DNA of 64,000 nt from Stemphylium vesicarium (lineage: Eukaryota; Ascomycota; Dothideomycetes; Pleosporales; Pleosporaceae). The stretch spans positions 62,001 to 126,000 of the forward strand of contig QXCR01000070.1 of assembly GCA_004380135.1 (NCBI GenBank). The letters run 5' to 3'. The notes beneath the pieces were generated by a model. That model was not told where the DNA came from and made no database searches. It saw nothing but the letters and a program-made list of their open reading frames with translations. Positions 45,655-57,419 of this stretch are shown here, piece by piece; positions within the stretch are counted from its first letter, which is position 1; each line of letters starts with the position of its first letter. The translations under genes were made by a program, and so were the position numbers.

Positions 45655-48195
45655 TGCAATGATTGGGAGTATTAAGTATTAAGAATTAGGTATTAGATAT
45701 GAATAAGATCGTTGATAACGAATGACTGGGGTGAGATAGTATAGGAAAAAGAGTGTGGTCGTCACTCGGAGAGTGCGAAGAATGTTTTGGAGATTGAGAA
45801 GATGGCGAGGATGGAGAAAGAAAACATGAAGAACAATCCTACATATATACTCACTCGAAATGGGAAGCTCGGTCTCGGGGAGAGTTTCCCCTGAAGTTCG
45901 AGCGTATGCAGCTCGCTTACTATCACCATTGTGTCGTATTCATCTAGACCTGCGAACCACTGCATTACAGGAGGCTCGGTAGACATCCCTGAGGTTGGTG
46001 CACTTGCGAATACGATGTACTAGCTTTCGGGTGAGAAGGACGCGACTCGGACGAATGCGCCTGCCCAATAGAATCCCCATGTTTTGTTGTATCCGCTCCG
46101 ACGCTTTCTCTTTTGCTTCAGAGACGGCATTGTGCTTGTTGCTCACTACATGAGTTATTCTCTGGGTTTTCAATTCAACAACTGAGTACCGATATCGTTG
46201 TCCTTCCTTTGTGCATATTGTGAGTCTCAGTCTTTCCACATTGCCAGCTCTTTGGTACCCCAGTGCCAGCTGCGGGACGCCAATTCGACAAGGCACGGCC
46301 GTCTGAAGACATCGCTACGGCAGTTGATATCCAATGAGGGCGGTTGCAGCTGTGTATCTTTAGATCTAGACTGTGCGGCCTCAGCGTTCTCAGCCGTCAA
46401 TAGCGCGAACCCTGAGATGGGCGTTGCGTTCGGTACGCACGTCCTATTCCCCAGTACTGACTGGATGCATAAACTCGAGACTAATGTGTAACGCATACCA
46501 TGGCTACCAAGGTTTCAGCAGTGGCTTCTGATAGCTTACCTGAGTAGCGGCATGGGTTGTACCTACTCTCCAGGGCCAGGCATGAAGCTCAATCCGATGT
46601 GACTTCCATAGCGATATGCACTCGGCAAAGCGCATGCTGTCGATCCCCACGGCACTTAAAGTCTGGACCAAGGACGAGGATTGTTGAAGTTCGTGTCGTT
46701 GCTGTTCGCCAAAGGACAGACCACTTCAGGGGCTGCGCCACATCTGTTCTTGCACTAGCGGGTTCCGTTCTGGGGCTACTAGCGCAAATCTACCCGTATA
46801 CAGAGATACCAACCGTGGATGTGCTCTTGATGCACGTCTCCGTTCGCTTCCGCAAACCCTTTCTTTGAGGCTCGACACATGTGCACTCACTGGCTAGATT
46901 GAAATCGGTGCGATGCCGAGCACAAACTCACCACTAAATTCATGCCATGCCATTCGATTCCCAGGACCAAACGTAACTCTGATTTCGAACTTACCCAGAT
47001 TGCGGATTATCAGCACCTTCGACCACAGAGTGCCGTCTGAGTCTTCTTGTTTGCGCTCGTCATTGATAGTTGCATTGAGGACAGAGATGATTGTAATCGC
47101 ATTGACGTGGTCGAACTTACCTTGAGTCTACAATCTGCGCATGCACATGCCTCCCCACCGCACTTGCTGCTGTTTCTCGAAAGAATCTACTTACCGCTTT
47201 GAATTCCCTCATTTCACGGTCAACAACCCCCTAGTACTAAACTTCAACGCAATGTGCGCGCATATCCATCACTAAAGCGTCGTATCTCGACTGAGAATGC
47301 ATTCAGAAAGAGCATAGCCGAGCAACACAATAAAAGAGAAGATTCCAAGACGATGTAGGCGGACGCTTATGGCAGGGATGAAAGACATACTCTACTGAGT
47401 TAGAAAGAGGGTTGGAGTGGGTGGATGATGCGATAAGGAATTGGGTAATGTGAGTGGAGAGTGTTCAATTTGGGACAAGGTGGATAGACGAGATTAACAT
47501 AGGAAGGACGGATTGGGTATGAAGGGGTAGTGCTGGGCTATGTGAAAGATGTAGAGACAGATGTAGAGGCAGATGCGAAAGAAAGCTCGTTTACTTCTAA
47601 CGTGTTGCGTAGAGCATGGGAGGAGGAAAGAAAATAGCAATAGGGAATATGACCTAGATGGCGTGACAGGTGCTTTACTTTTTTGTCGCAGAAGTGTATA
47701 TGCAGAAACTGCAGATGGATGCAACACTGCTGGCGTGGCAGCATACTACATATCGATCCATCATGACGAACATCCACCAATACATGTTCGGTCTAGCGTG
47801 GAATGAGAGTGAAGACGTGTACGACGTCTGAGTTCAAGGTTTGCCGAAAGCTGGGGGGTGGCAGCAAGTATATACTGTCCATCCTCGCCCCCACCCCTCC
47901 CCAAAAACAAAATGACCTCCGCCGTCGTACTCCGCCGCATGGTGTAATGCGCCCTCCTCCGCGCCAATGTGAGTGGTCCACTAGGTGGAGTAGCCATGCA
48001 TGACGGCAATGCAAGAAGAGCGGTAAACTCGCAGCATATTCGCCCATTTGCCCCATGGCACATCGCAAAAGATCTACAACAATCACAGATCTAGACCCTT
48101 TGGATGCTTGCTGAAAAACAGTTATCCGCTGGCGGACGCGCAAAGGTTAGATCTCTCTTTCGTGATAGCTCGGCTCTTTTCTCGGCCCAAAGGCT
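45655..48195. other. Long intergenic stretch between Tyr/Pro-rich gene and deacetylase
   Basis: 2.54 kb. The left end holds the promoter of the surface-protein gene and the right end the 3' UTR of the deacetylase. In the middle (46860-47390, minus strand) there is a cluster of good splice-donor-like sites and a 77-codon open stretch; see findings. Open frames of 70-118 codons elsewhere (45762-46496 minus, 46557-46868 plus) have no domain. I cannot support a gene here. Confidence 0.4.
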
Positions 48196-49299
48196 CTACA
48201 ATCTCGCCCGCGCCTTCGCCCCACCATTCACCGTCGCCCCGCTCAAATTGCCGCTCTTGAACTCGTCTACGATCTGCTCCATTGTGACCCACTCTACACC
48301 CTCATGCCCGTTTATCCACTCGATAAGTCGCTCGTGCAGGAGGATCACCTGGGGTTTGCCGCTGACCTGGGGGTGGATGCTGATCGGGAAAATGAAGCTT
48401 CCGTCTTCGGGACATTCGCGATATAGAAACTCGAATTGCTGCTTCCATAGGCGCTCGATGACTGCCGTGTCAACAAAGCCATGGGTGCTTGGTTGCGCGA
48501 GGGATAGCTGGAACGGCGGCCAGTCGTCTAGATGCCAGTTTGCGGGTACTTCGACCACCGATGAGGATCTCAATGCTGACATTGGTGTCATCCAATGTGA
48601 GGCTAGCTTTGAGACGTCCGTCTCGGTATAGGTGCTTAGGTGCGGGGAAGGTAGGTAGTAGGGTTGACAGTCGTGGTGCATGAATGAGTGGTCGTATTCC
48701 TATAGCGCATATCAGCAGTCTGCCAGGTCACAAGTCTCCACGGCCGGACGTACGATGCCGAATTCCTCCAGCAGACTGACCGTTTCTTTGCTTGTGCTCC
48801 ATGCAGGCGCGGTCCAGCCGCGTGGCTTTTTGCCCACAAAGTCTGTCAATACTTGGATGCTTTTCGCCAGTACATCTCGTTGTTGCTGCTCGCTTAGAGT
48901 CGAAACGAATTCGTGGGTGTAGCCGTGTAGTCCGATTTCATGGCCTTGTTCGATGATCTTGCGGATTTGTTGTGGAAAAGACTCCGCTGAATGCGCTGGC
49001 GTAAACCATGTTGCTTTGATCTTGTACTTGTCCAAGAGCTTCAGCAAACGATCAATGCCTACTGTCGCACCAAAGACGCCGCGAGATACATCGGTAGGGT
49101 TCGCCGGGGCACCAGTTCTGGTGTTCAGCCTCAGATCACAGTTAACATGTGGAAATGAAGTATCGCCATCCAAGCCGTACTCACCATCCGCTCACCTAGC
49201 GCAGATAGGCAATTAGTTTGGGTCATGAGAAGACTGACCACACTTGTTACTCACTGCATCAATATCGATTCCATATGAACATAGTACTCGTTTCGGCAT
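48196..49299 (-). CDS. Polysaccharide deacetylase (NodB-like) family protein
   Basis: Three exons on the minus strand: about 49299-49251, 49190-48754 and 48699-48196; about 329 aa. The N-terminus MPKRVLCSYGIDIDAV carries the Asp-x-Asp position of the NodB motif 1, and IGLHGYTHE carries the metal-binding His-x3-His of motif 2. FGI-EYDHSFM across the last junction is typical of the fungal/bacterial branch. Enzymes of this fold remove N- or O-acetyl groups from sugars; the branch lacking a signal peptide is cytosolic and its substrates are uncertain. The last intron (48700-48753, donor gtacgt) is firm. The first is not: donors at 49254 (gtgagt), 49250 (gtaaca) and 49243 (gtgtgg) compete, and only the latter two give open frames, with different acceptors. 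Confidence 0.85.
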
Positions 49300-49854
49300 G
49301 TTGAAGAATCTCGAAGCTGCTCCTACAACAGGACTCTGGTAATGGGTTGCGGCTCCAGCACGACAGCAATGCACCCTCAGGTTCCATGACCTCCTTATCA
49401 GTCTGCCCAAACCCCGTCAAACGCTGTAGCCGACAGTATGACATGCAGAGCGACACACCGGCAGAGTAACGTGTTGACGAAGCCCCCCATGTCACACCGT
49501 CGGTGTGGTTCACAGAGCCACTGATATGCCCGGGAACTCTCAAAAAAAACCAGGGATGATTATATTACCTGCATGCAAGCCTAGCCGCAGCGGTTGACGA
49601 ACCGAAAGCGTACTCGCGCGGCATTTTTTGTAAGGCTATCCTCATTTTACAGCCTGTAAACGAATCAAAAATAGGGCGACAGGTCGGACGGAATTGAGCG
49701 CGCAAAGGCGGGGCAGACGTGGGATTGCCGAGGGGTTGCGCGTGCATCGGAGCTGTCGAGAAAGGGCTTTAGCAGCATAGTGACGATGTGTGATGGCTCG
49801 AATTGCTGCCCGATCTGACTTCCATCAGACGAGAGTCGAACTGTTCTGCAAAAG
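49300..49854. promoter_or_regulatory. Divergent promoter, deacetylase / acyltransferase-like
   Basis: 555 bp between divergent start codons. No repeated operator-like element was noted apart from scattered CGG triplets. Confidence 0.45.
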
Positions 49855-51014
49855 ATGTTGGTGGTCGAATGTGAAGGGACGCCGTACGAGGTTAGTATTA
49901 CGTGTGACGTCATCATCAACGCTTCCGCGACGTAGTAACCCCGAGTCACTGCTGATAAGCACCCTGTAGATTGGCCGTCAACATGGTTTAGCTGCGAAGC
50001 TCCAGATTAGCCGTTGTATCGAGTTCTATGCGTGCCTGTTCCTGAAAAATTGTAAACAGAGATGGCCCCAGGTCCTGCAACACGCTGCGAAGTTTGAGCA
50101 GCGGGCAAAAGCGCAATGGCCAATGTATCACGAAGAGATGCAGGGCATTGCAGATGGATCTGGGTATGAACTGTTAGAGATCGTGGCCTTGAACGTTAGA
50201 ACGGAGATCAACTTTGGTCTATTCAGTGACGGCTGCACAGCGCTCGCTTGGCACACGCCTGACCGTGCATGGCTGGCGCAGAACTGGGACGTGAGTGTTT
50301 TGTCTTTGAAGGGTGAGACGAGCTTTGAAGATTGACATGAAGCAGTGGATGACGGAACAGAAACAAAATCTCATCATTATAAAGATCACACAGCCTGATA
50401 AACCAACAATAATCCAGGTCACCGAAGCAGGTATCATTGGGAAGATAGGGTTCAACAGCGCGGGTGTGGGCACCTTGTTCAATGCGATAAAGGTCCATGG
50501 TGTAGACTCTACCCGAATGCCCGCTCACTTTGGTCTGCGCATGGCTCTGGAAAGCAACTCGGTGGAACAAGCAGTCCGCAAGCTGGAAAGTTTCGGTATG
50601 GCATCTTCAGCGCACATCCTGTTGAGCGACGCGACGACATCTACGGGCTTGGAATTTACGAAAAGCACATTCGCGCGCCTGCTACCAGACTCCACCGGTA
50701 AAGTCATTCATACAAACCACTTACTTCTTGAACACCCCGGGGAGACCGATACCGTGTGGCTGAAAGACTCCTTGATACGTGTTCGAACGATGGCCGAAAA
50801 CGCTGGAGCATTGGGTGATAACCCTACTTGGGAACAAGTGGGCCAGTTGTTCGAAGATGAGCAAAATGCACCGGGTGCTATATGCAGGGTCGAGACAGAA
50901 GAAAGCGGCAGCGGGACATTGTTCAACATTGTGATAGATTTGAAGAGCAAGAAGGCGGTCGTAAGAATGGGGAAACCCACAGAAGTAGAGGAGACGGTCA
51001 AGCTAGAACTATAG
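49855..51014 (+). CDS. Isopenicillin-N acyltransferase-like Ntn hydrolase (C45/AAT family)
   Basis: Three exons (49855-49890, 49970-50290, 50346-51014), 341 aa, close to the 357 aa of penicillin acyltransferase. Family blocks: ECEGTPYEIGRQHG at the start, MQGIADGSGYELLEIVALNVRTE, then SDGCTAL with the nucleophile Cys near residue 101, which becomes N-terminal after self-cleavage at Gly-Cys, and AQNWDWMTEQKQ across the second junction. The fold swaps or removes acyl side chains on small amides. No PTS1 (the protein ends VKLEL) and no signal peptide, so it is probably cytosolic, unlike the peroxisomal penDE product and more like AatB-type paralogues. The true substrate is unknown. It is divergently paired with a deacetylase. 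Confidence 0.9.
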
Positions 51015-51772
51015 GAAGAGACCATGCCCCCATTTTCGCATCAATTTCAGCAAGATATGTGGACCTCTGCCATCTTTCGATTCAGCCTCATCCGGGTCGC
51101 TAACGAGGATGGGTATGCCAAGGATACATGCCGGTTCCACGACGCCACACCGTCACCCACCACACCAAGAGCTCGTGAATACTCGGCTCGTGGGTTTCAA
51201 CCGTAAAAAAACGTATAAGCTTATGGACCCGCGACGCAGTGGAGGGTCTTCCGTGACGTGACGAAACTCCGAGTCAACGCGCTATGCGTCAAACGCATTC
51301 ATTGGCCTAAATACCTTTACCGGTGGTCCGGTAAGTATTGCCGAGTAGCTTCCGGGTCGGTTGATAAACATGCCAATACGTGGAAATAACCACAACAGGG
51401 GTTTGGCGAATGCAACGTCGAGCCTTCCTGAACGCACCATATGCACCTGCTTGGAGTTGTGCGAGTGCATATTAGGATTGATGCAGCAGAGGTGTCGGCA
51501 GAGTGAGACCGAAAGGTATCGTGATTGAACGTACGGGGTTTGGCGTACGGGATCCCCAGCAACAAGTCGGGCACGCAGTGGTGCGTGTATAGTGAAATGA
51601 GACCAAATTAAATTAAGATTTGTAAAAATAGCGGCAAGACAGTGATAACGTTCCGAAACTAAAACACTTCCAGGTGCTGAATAGAAGAAGATCGGTGGTG
51701 TGATAATACAGTGGTGAGAAACGAGGACCAGGACGCCTATGACACAGCGGACTTGAAACACAATGCATGAAC
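51015..51772. other. Convergent 3' region, acyltransferase-like and Zn2Cys6 genes
   Basis: 758 bp between convergent stop codons. Weak overlapping open frames only; no gene seen. Confidence 0.4.
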
Positions 51773-53861
51773 TCATGACGCATCCGAAATCATGTCCATA
51801 TTATCATTCAAGGAAAATTCTGCATTCCAGTCTGCAGGTGGTAGGTTGTACGAATACGCGCCGAGTGGATCCGTGCCATCGGTCGTTGAAGTGGTGGGGT
51901 TGAAAATCGTCCAGAATTGGTAAGCCTCGTCGACTTCTGTGAGAACAGGAGGCGGCATCTGGTAGTCGTACATACTACTTGTGTCCGATGTAGCTTGTTG
52001 GAGAGATGGCGGATGAAGGGTTGCTTTTTGTTCCAGATACTCTAGGTACTCATTCTTTACTGGGAGTAGCAATCGTTCATATTCCTCGTAACATCTCCTC
52101 GCGGCAGCCCATCGTTCAGAGATGGACAGGAAGCATTTCGAGAAGACGTGCATCCAATCTTCAACCTGTAACCAAGAGTAGTGGCGTGCGACCTCCTTTT
52201 TGCAACGTTGCAAACCTTGGAGGAATATGAGCGCGCAGTTGAAGACGTGATGACACGGATGAAACACGTATTTGATCTTGCCGGCTTCTGCTTCAGATTG
52301 TTGGAAATAGCCGTCGGCAACTTTAACAGAATTCACCAGAGCAACCATCATCTGCTCTTTATTCGGGTTGGGATTCAGCTTTGAGGAGCGATTTAGTAAA
52401 GACAAGATATAAGGGGTCGCGATGTCGGAGTACAAGCACATCTCTGTCCACCGTGCATTTAAGCTCCGGTCTTTGTTGGCGCTAGCGGCGGCGTAGATCT
52501 CTTGCTGCCAGCTTGTTATGTTCTCGACACATTGTTGCATCCATTGCGCCAATGACGAGAAATCGCCGGATATAGGATCTTCGTGCCACAAAACTGAGAT
52601 GATATCAGCTTCGATGAGGCGAAACCGACATATGATACGCTGGGTGAATTTCGACATGCGTCCAGTAGACGCTACGCTGGACTGAGTAATGGCGGTGTCG
52701 TCAATCTCCAGTGGGAAAGCGACATCTATACGCCTAATAGGCAAGCTTGTGGGTCGCAAGAATATACAGCACACGCCAACTTCCATTTCCCACGCACACC
52801 AAAATATACGACGCCGCATGTCGCGCTGATATGCAGACACCTTTGTGTCATTTGGCAGTTCTTGATGGAGGCCCAGGTCAATGACTGCTTGGCTTATCAG
52901 ACCTGTCAGAAGCCATAGGTCTGCCATTTTCGGGTTCAAGAAGATGTACTGTGCCAAGAGTAGGATAGCCTGTAAGCCCGGGATATCGTTTGTTGCAACT
53001 TCAGGGATCCACTGCATGGCGTGTCGAACAAGCTGGAAGGCGAGGTCGTTTGCCTTTTGCACATTATTTCTTGCGCTGGTGCTCAACGAGATGGCCATGA
53101 TGATGCAGACTATGTAGCGATTTCGGAACGAGTCCTCGTCTGCTTCCGGGGAGGAGACGTTCTTGTGGTAGATGCAGTTGAAGGCTGTTGTGACATCATT
53201 GCGATGGTATATAGGGTACTGCGTAATGACACGATCCAGATAGTTTTTCAAGAGCTTGTTTGCACCAACTTCATCAGGCATAAGGTCGTAGAATAGTCCT
53301 TTGGTCTGCTGCGGGTTCAGTATGGATCTTGGGTGGTTCTCGTTTAGATCGTTTGAGAGAACAGGACCCTTCTTTGATGGCAGGCGCGTTCCCTTGATGA
53401 CGCATTGCAGAAAGGGCCGGGCTTTGCAGACACCAAGAAATGACGGCGTAATGTCTTCCATGACTTGGTTGACTAGGCTATCGGCAAAAGCACATTTTTC
53501 TGGGCGCCACTGCCCAGCCTTCGCGTCAGAAGTACTGGACTCTGCGGGAGACGATAGAGTGGCACTCGACTGACCCACAGAGTGCAACGTCGATGGAGAA
53601 CCCTGGCCCTCGAGTCGGGCAATGTGAGCTTCCAGAAAATCGGCGATGGATCGCGGAGCCTCTTGTTGGGTGGATGAATCGAATCCAACGCACTGGACGC
53701 CTGCATCTACGCAGCGCGTGCACGATGGCACTTTTCCGTCGCACTGGTGAAATCAGTAAACACGCAAGAGCATAAGAGAGTATAGTATTCACCGATAATT
53801 TACGTTTCCGACAGCGGGCACAGGCCAGCACACGGCGACGCACCTTGGTGCGGCTCTGCAT
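51773..53861 (-). CDS. Zn(II)2Cys6 transcription factor with fungal-specific regulatory domain (1)
   Basis: Two exons on the minus strand (53861-53793, 53743-51773), 679 aa. The binuclear cluster at residues about 14-41 reads CARC, then CDGKVPSC, TRC and VQC, the standard C-x2-C-x6-C-x6-C-x2-C-x6-C; the 49-nt intron falls just before the third cysteine. The middle-homology region (about 200-480) has YPIYHRNDV, LLLAQYIFLNPK and RRRIFWCAWEME. The C-terminus is acidic and Asn/Asp/Ser-rich, a likely activation region. These nuclear regulators bind CGG-type half sites. Target genes are unknown; the neighbours are a divergent second Zn2Cys6 gene and the acyltransferase-like gene. Confidence 0.93.
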
Positions 53862-54219
53862 GTTGAAATCCGGGCGTCACACGTCTGCAGCACGGCGGCG
53901 CGGTTCTCATGGCGCTGGCGAGGGGAGCACTGGAGGAGGTGGTTGGCGTTGTTCGCAGTTCACGGTTGGAGGACGAGATGGTGGCATATGAGGGCACGCG
54001 GGATGATGCAGGCGGCCGTTGATCGCTGCTGCTTCGGGCCGCGCTTGCCAGATAAGATCGTCCCTCACTTGCTATCCTCGCTCCCCAGGCCTCCCATCGC
54101 GTCTCAGATCGTTGTTCTCAGGCGAAGGAATACGCGCAATGAATCGTAGTCCAAAATATCACTGCTGCTGCTGCTAAATCTCTTCTTTCTCTCACTAGCT
54201 CTCGCAGACTCCCGCCGTC
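53862..54219. promoter_or_regulatory. Divergent promoter between two Zn2Cys6 regulators
   Basis: 358 bp shared by two transcription-factor genes pointing apart. Several CGG/CCG triplets are present (for example near 53892, 53940, 54013), as expected for autoregulated clusters but also for GC-rich DNA. Confidence 0.5.
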
Positions 54220-56026
54220 ATGGCGGCCACGGCTAGCACCAGTTCCTCAACGCTTGATCTGGACGCGCTGATTCAGGTAACCCCGATCGCCTCCGCAATC
54301 TAGAATCGTACACTCAACTTCCCCAGAGTCTCCCCGCATGCAAGAGATGCCGAGAGTGTCGCCGCGGCTGCGATACACTGCTGCCGAAATGCAGGTACGC
54401 TGTTTCGCTGTCCTACTGGGACGCGTTCTGCTAACCATGGCAGACAATGCACAAAAGCAGGAGTCGAGTGCATGTTCTACGATCATGGACGTAATGAATT
54501 ATTACCCCGAAGGTGACTCATTATGCCGTATTTCTCGGCCCCATCTAACCTGTACCCAGTTATATCAGCGGCTTGGTGGATCGTGTGCGAAATCTATCAA
54601 GCGGGCATCCTTCGCCGGCTACTTCAGGGAGCCTAATGGAGAACACCGGCGCATTCAGCGCGCAGGTCAAGATCGAACCCTTTTCGCCAGATGTGCCTCA
54701 ATATGAGCATCACTTCGCTGAAGCGGCAAACAGCTATCGCTATCTCGGTGCAGAGTCCTGCCTACTCAAGTCGCCTCGATTGCATGCTGAACACAACATC
54801 CGCGACGAACAAACCGACGACGAGCTCGACGAGTGGCAATTCATGAACAAAGACTCTGCCGAAAAGCAATATGAGCTAATGCAACTGTATCTCGAGATCA
54901 TGCAACCAATCTATCCCATCTTGGACCCCTCCTTGCGCTATCTGGGGCCGGAATTGCCCAACGACCTCACTTCAACTGAGATGTTTTCGTTGTATATGAT
55001 ATATTCCATCGCATGCTATATCCTTCCTAATACCGGCAAGAAGCAACCCCATGACAAAGGCTGGAACCCGTCAGGCAGGCTTGGATATCACCAAGCCAAT
55101 TCGATCAGATACCGTTCACTGGCGACGCAGTATTTTGCGGACGCCATGGAACATCTGGAAGTAGCCACCTTGGAGCCCAACATCGACACCATCAGATCAG
55201 TCCTGCTTCTTGCTATCAACAGTTCGTTCGATCCATTGGCTGGCAACATCGGTCAGCAAGTAGCCCTCGCAGGACGCCTAGCATTCGACCTAGAGTCTAA
55301 AAGAGCCCTACAGGAGCTGGAACCAAACGACGTTGAGTTACTTCGCGCTATGCACATGACCATCTACAGTCTCGAGAACCAGATTGCTTCAACCCTGGAT
55401 CGACCTGCATTGTTTCCAGAGCCGGTATGCCTGTTCATGCACATTTACCCTATTGCCCCTTTACTCACAGTTGCAGGGATCAGAACTTTGCTTCGAAAAG
55501 GACAAGCCCGCCGAGTACCTCTGCTCACTATACCGGATGCAGAACCGTTTCCGCAAGGGGGATCATGTAGCGAAAGAAAACGTGAAGAAGCTGCTTCCAC
55601 TATTTGATGAGAAGGACGAGCTATTGCCTGTCATACGCATCACCTTGCACATGACGCATCTACTACTCAACCCCTGCTGGGGTAGCGCATGGCACGTGCT
55701 GTACGTCAAGACCGCAACTATTATAGATCTGATGCTGATGAGCACATAGAGAAGCTGTAGTAAGCTTTGGCAGTATCCACGTTTTCGTCACGCCCCATTG
55801 GGTCTACCGCGCAGGCACCGTCCTCATCCAAAACATTCCCGCGATTTTCGGGGGTAACCTGATCCAACTATACTCCAATGCACTTCTCGTTCTCGAACTT
55901 TCTTCCTGGAAATGGCCGAGCTCCGCCGCTCTCTCCGCATCGCTAGTCGATCTAATGCAACACATGAAAACGAAGTATAGGCCGGACTGGTCCGACAAAC
56001 TCCAACACGGCGGCGTAAGGATATGA
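54220..56026 (+). CDS. Zn(II)2Cys6 transcription factor (2)
   Basis: Six exons (54220-54276, 54327-54394, 54444-54512, 54560-55424, 55477-55700, 55750-56026), 519 aa. The cluster is near residues 24-51 and is split by an intron: CKRC, an extra Cys in RECRRGC, then LPKC, RQC and VEC. A VDRVRNL helix follows as linker. The regulatory domain contains YPILDPSLRY, SIACYILPN, MEHLEVATLE and IDTIRSVLLLAI. It resembles the 520-aa Zn-cluster group with an N-terminal DNA-binding domain and a shortened middle-homology region. Introns are 47-52 nt. Targets unknown. Confidence 0.92.
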
Positions 56027-56234
56027 CTTTCGACAGCACGCAATTATTCCAGCCGGGCGGCCAAGACTGAATACATCTGACGCTTGTTCCATCCATCTCT
56101 GTACTTTACTACGAAGGAAAAGTCTTCCTGGTCCGGCGTTCAACTTAATTTACTTATGGTCTTAACGACAAAACCGGAGATAAGCCTATCGGAAGGGAAT
56201 GAACTGATGATAATGGTAGATTTTAGGTTGAATT

Positions 56235-57419
56235 TTAATATTTTCGGATCGCGGCATACATCCAGTAGGCAGCACTTTCTTGCTTTATCGGTTCCTTTGC
56301 CGGTTCATCGGACATCTCGGGTATCTTGCCTTCTCGCTTGAGATTGTCGTACAAGGCCAAGGCTGAGAGGGTTTTTCCATCTCTGGCACCTTCTCTCCAA
56401 AGGTTCTTCAGGGGAACTAGTTTCAATCTGATCTTCTCGCCTTCGTGTTCCCGTCCAGCTACTCTACCTTGGAGCCATTCAATGTGTCGATGTGTCAGGC
56501 GCTTCTGGTATAAATAGAGTTTGATGAATTCGTCGCATGCACCTTTAACATGAAAGGTCAGCGGAGGTATGGGCTTAATGGAAAATTTACGATGCCTCTT
56601 ACCAGGACTAGGGTACATGGCCACCTCAAGTGACTCAGCCTCAGATAGATGATCGACTGGTGCGTCTGCCAACACTAGCTCAGACAAATCCAACAGCTTG
56701 CTCTCTTGTATATCGAGGTGCGCTTCTTCTTTGAGCTCATTCGCAGCTGTGCCCTTAAACTCGCCATCATCTAACATACCAGCTGGTATTTCGGAGAAAG
56801 CAAGGCTCCCAGCCGCGACTCGAGGCTGGACAGTCATGATGACTTGCTTCTCATCTTCACCAGATGCATCTGCTGGTTGCATTATGGGCTGTCTATGCAT
56901 CAATAGCTATCCTAAGTCGTCAAAGACGATCTTGGGAGAGAACGGTCTTACGAGGATGGCCACACTACCGCCGCGAAGGAACACGGCACCTGGTATCCAA
57001 TCTCCATCATCCAGCCCGCTTCTGATCCTTGATTGGATTTTCATGAATCCCAAGCGTCCCTTGAAGAACCAGTCTGCTGCCTCAACTTTCAAAGCAAGCA
57101 ACTCATAACGACTCTTGTGATATGCATGCGCTTCATCTTGCTGGGTGTCCAAAGTCTTGAGAAGTTTCGATAACCAGTTTCGCAATGCTGGGAACTTGAA
57201 GGGCGCCTTCTCTCCGGGCTTGAGAGGACGGACGAGCTCTTGAAATTCTTGCACGGAGAGATTCCACGGTAGATAGACTGGCACGAAGTGGTCCAGCTTT
57301 TGGCCGTCGAACGCGTCGAGATCGAGCGCTGGTGGCGGCTCATTCAAAGGTCTAGGTCCGGGGTCCTCGAAGCCGATGTGCGCATTCTCCATGCTGTTTG
57401 TCTGCTGAGTCGAATCCAT
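56235..57419 (-). CDS. Nudix hydrolase, sugar-nucleotide diphosphatase-like (NUDT14/YSA1 group)
   Basis: Three exons on the minus strand: 57419-56952, 56888-56603, 56542-56235; 353 aa. The catalytic Nudix region sits near 190-215, with GMLDDGEFKGTAANELKEEAHL. It keeps the leading Gly, the first Glu and the EE pair, but has Asn-Glu in place of Arg-Glu and His at the usual Gly. Flanking family blocks are RGGSVAIL, TVQPRVAAGSL.FSEIPAG and AMYPSPG-ACDEFIKLYLYQKR, the latter spanning intron 2. Relatives hydrolyse ADP- or UDP-sugars. The N-terminal 150 residues (VYLPWNLSVQEFQELVRPL) are a fungal extension. Three alternative phase-0 donor/acceptor choices at intron 1 were weighed; 56951/56889 gives the best family match. 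Confidence 0.85.

Noticed and set aside
44530..45675. 381-codon plus-strand frame rich in Gly, Val and Leu
   Set aside because: Antisense to the Tyr/Pro-rich gene. The opposite strand has the signal peptide and protein-level repeats.
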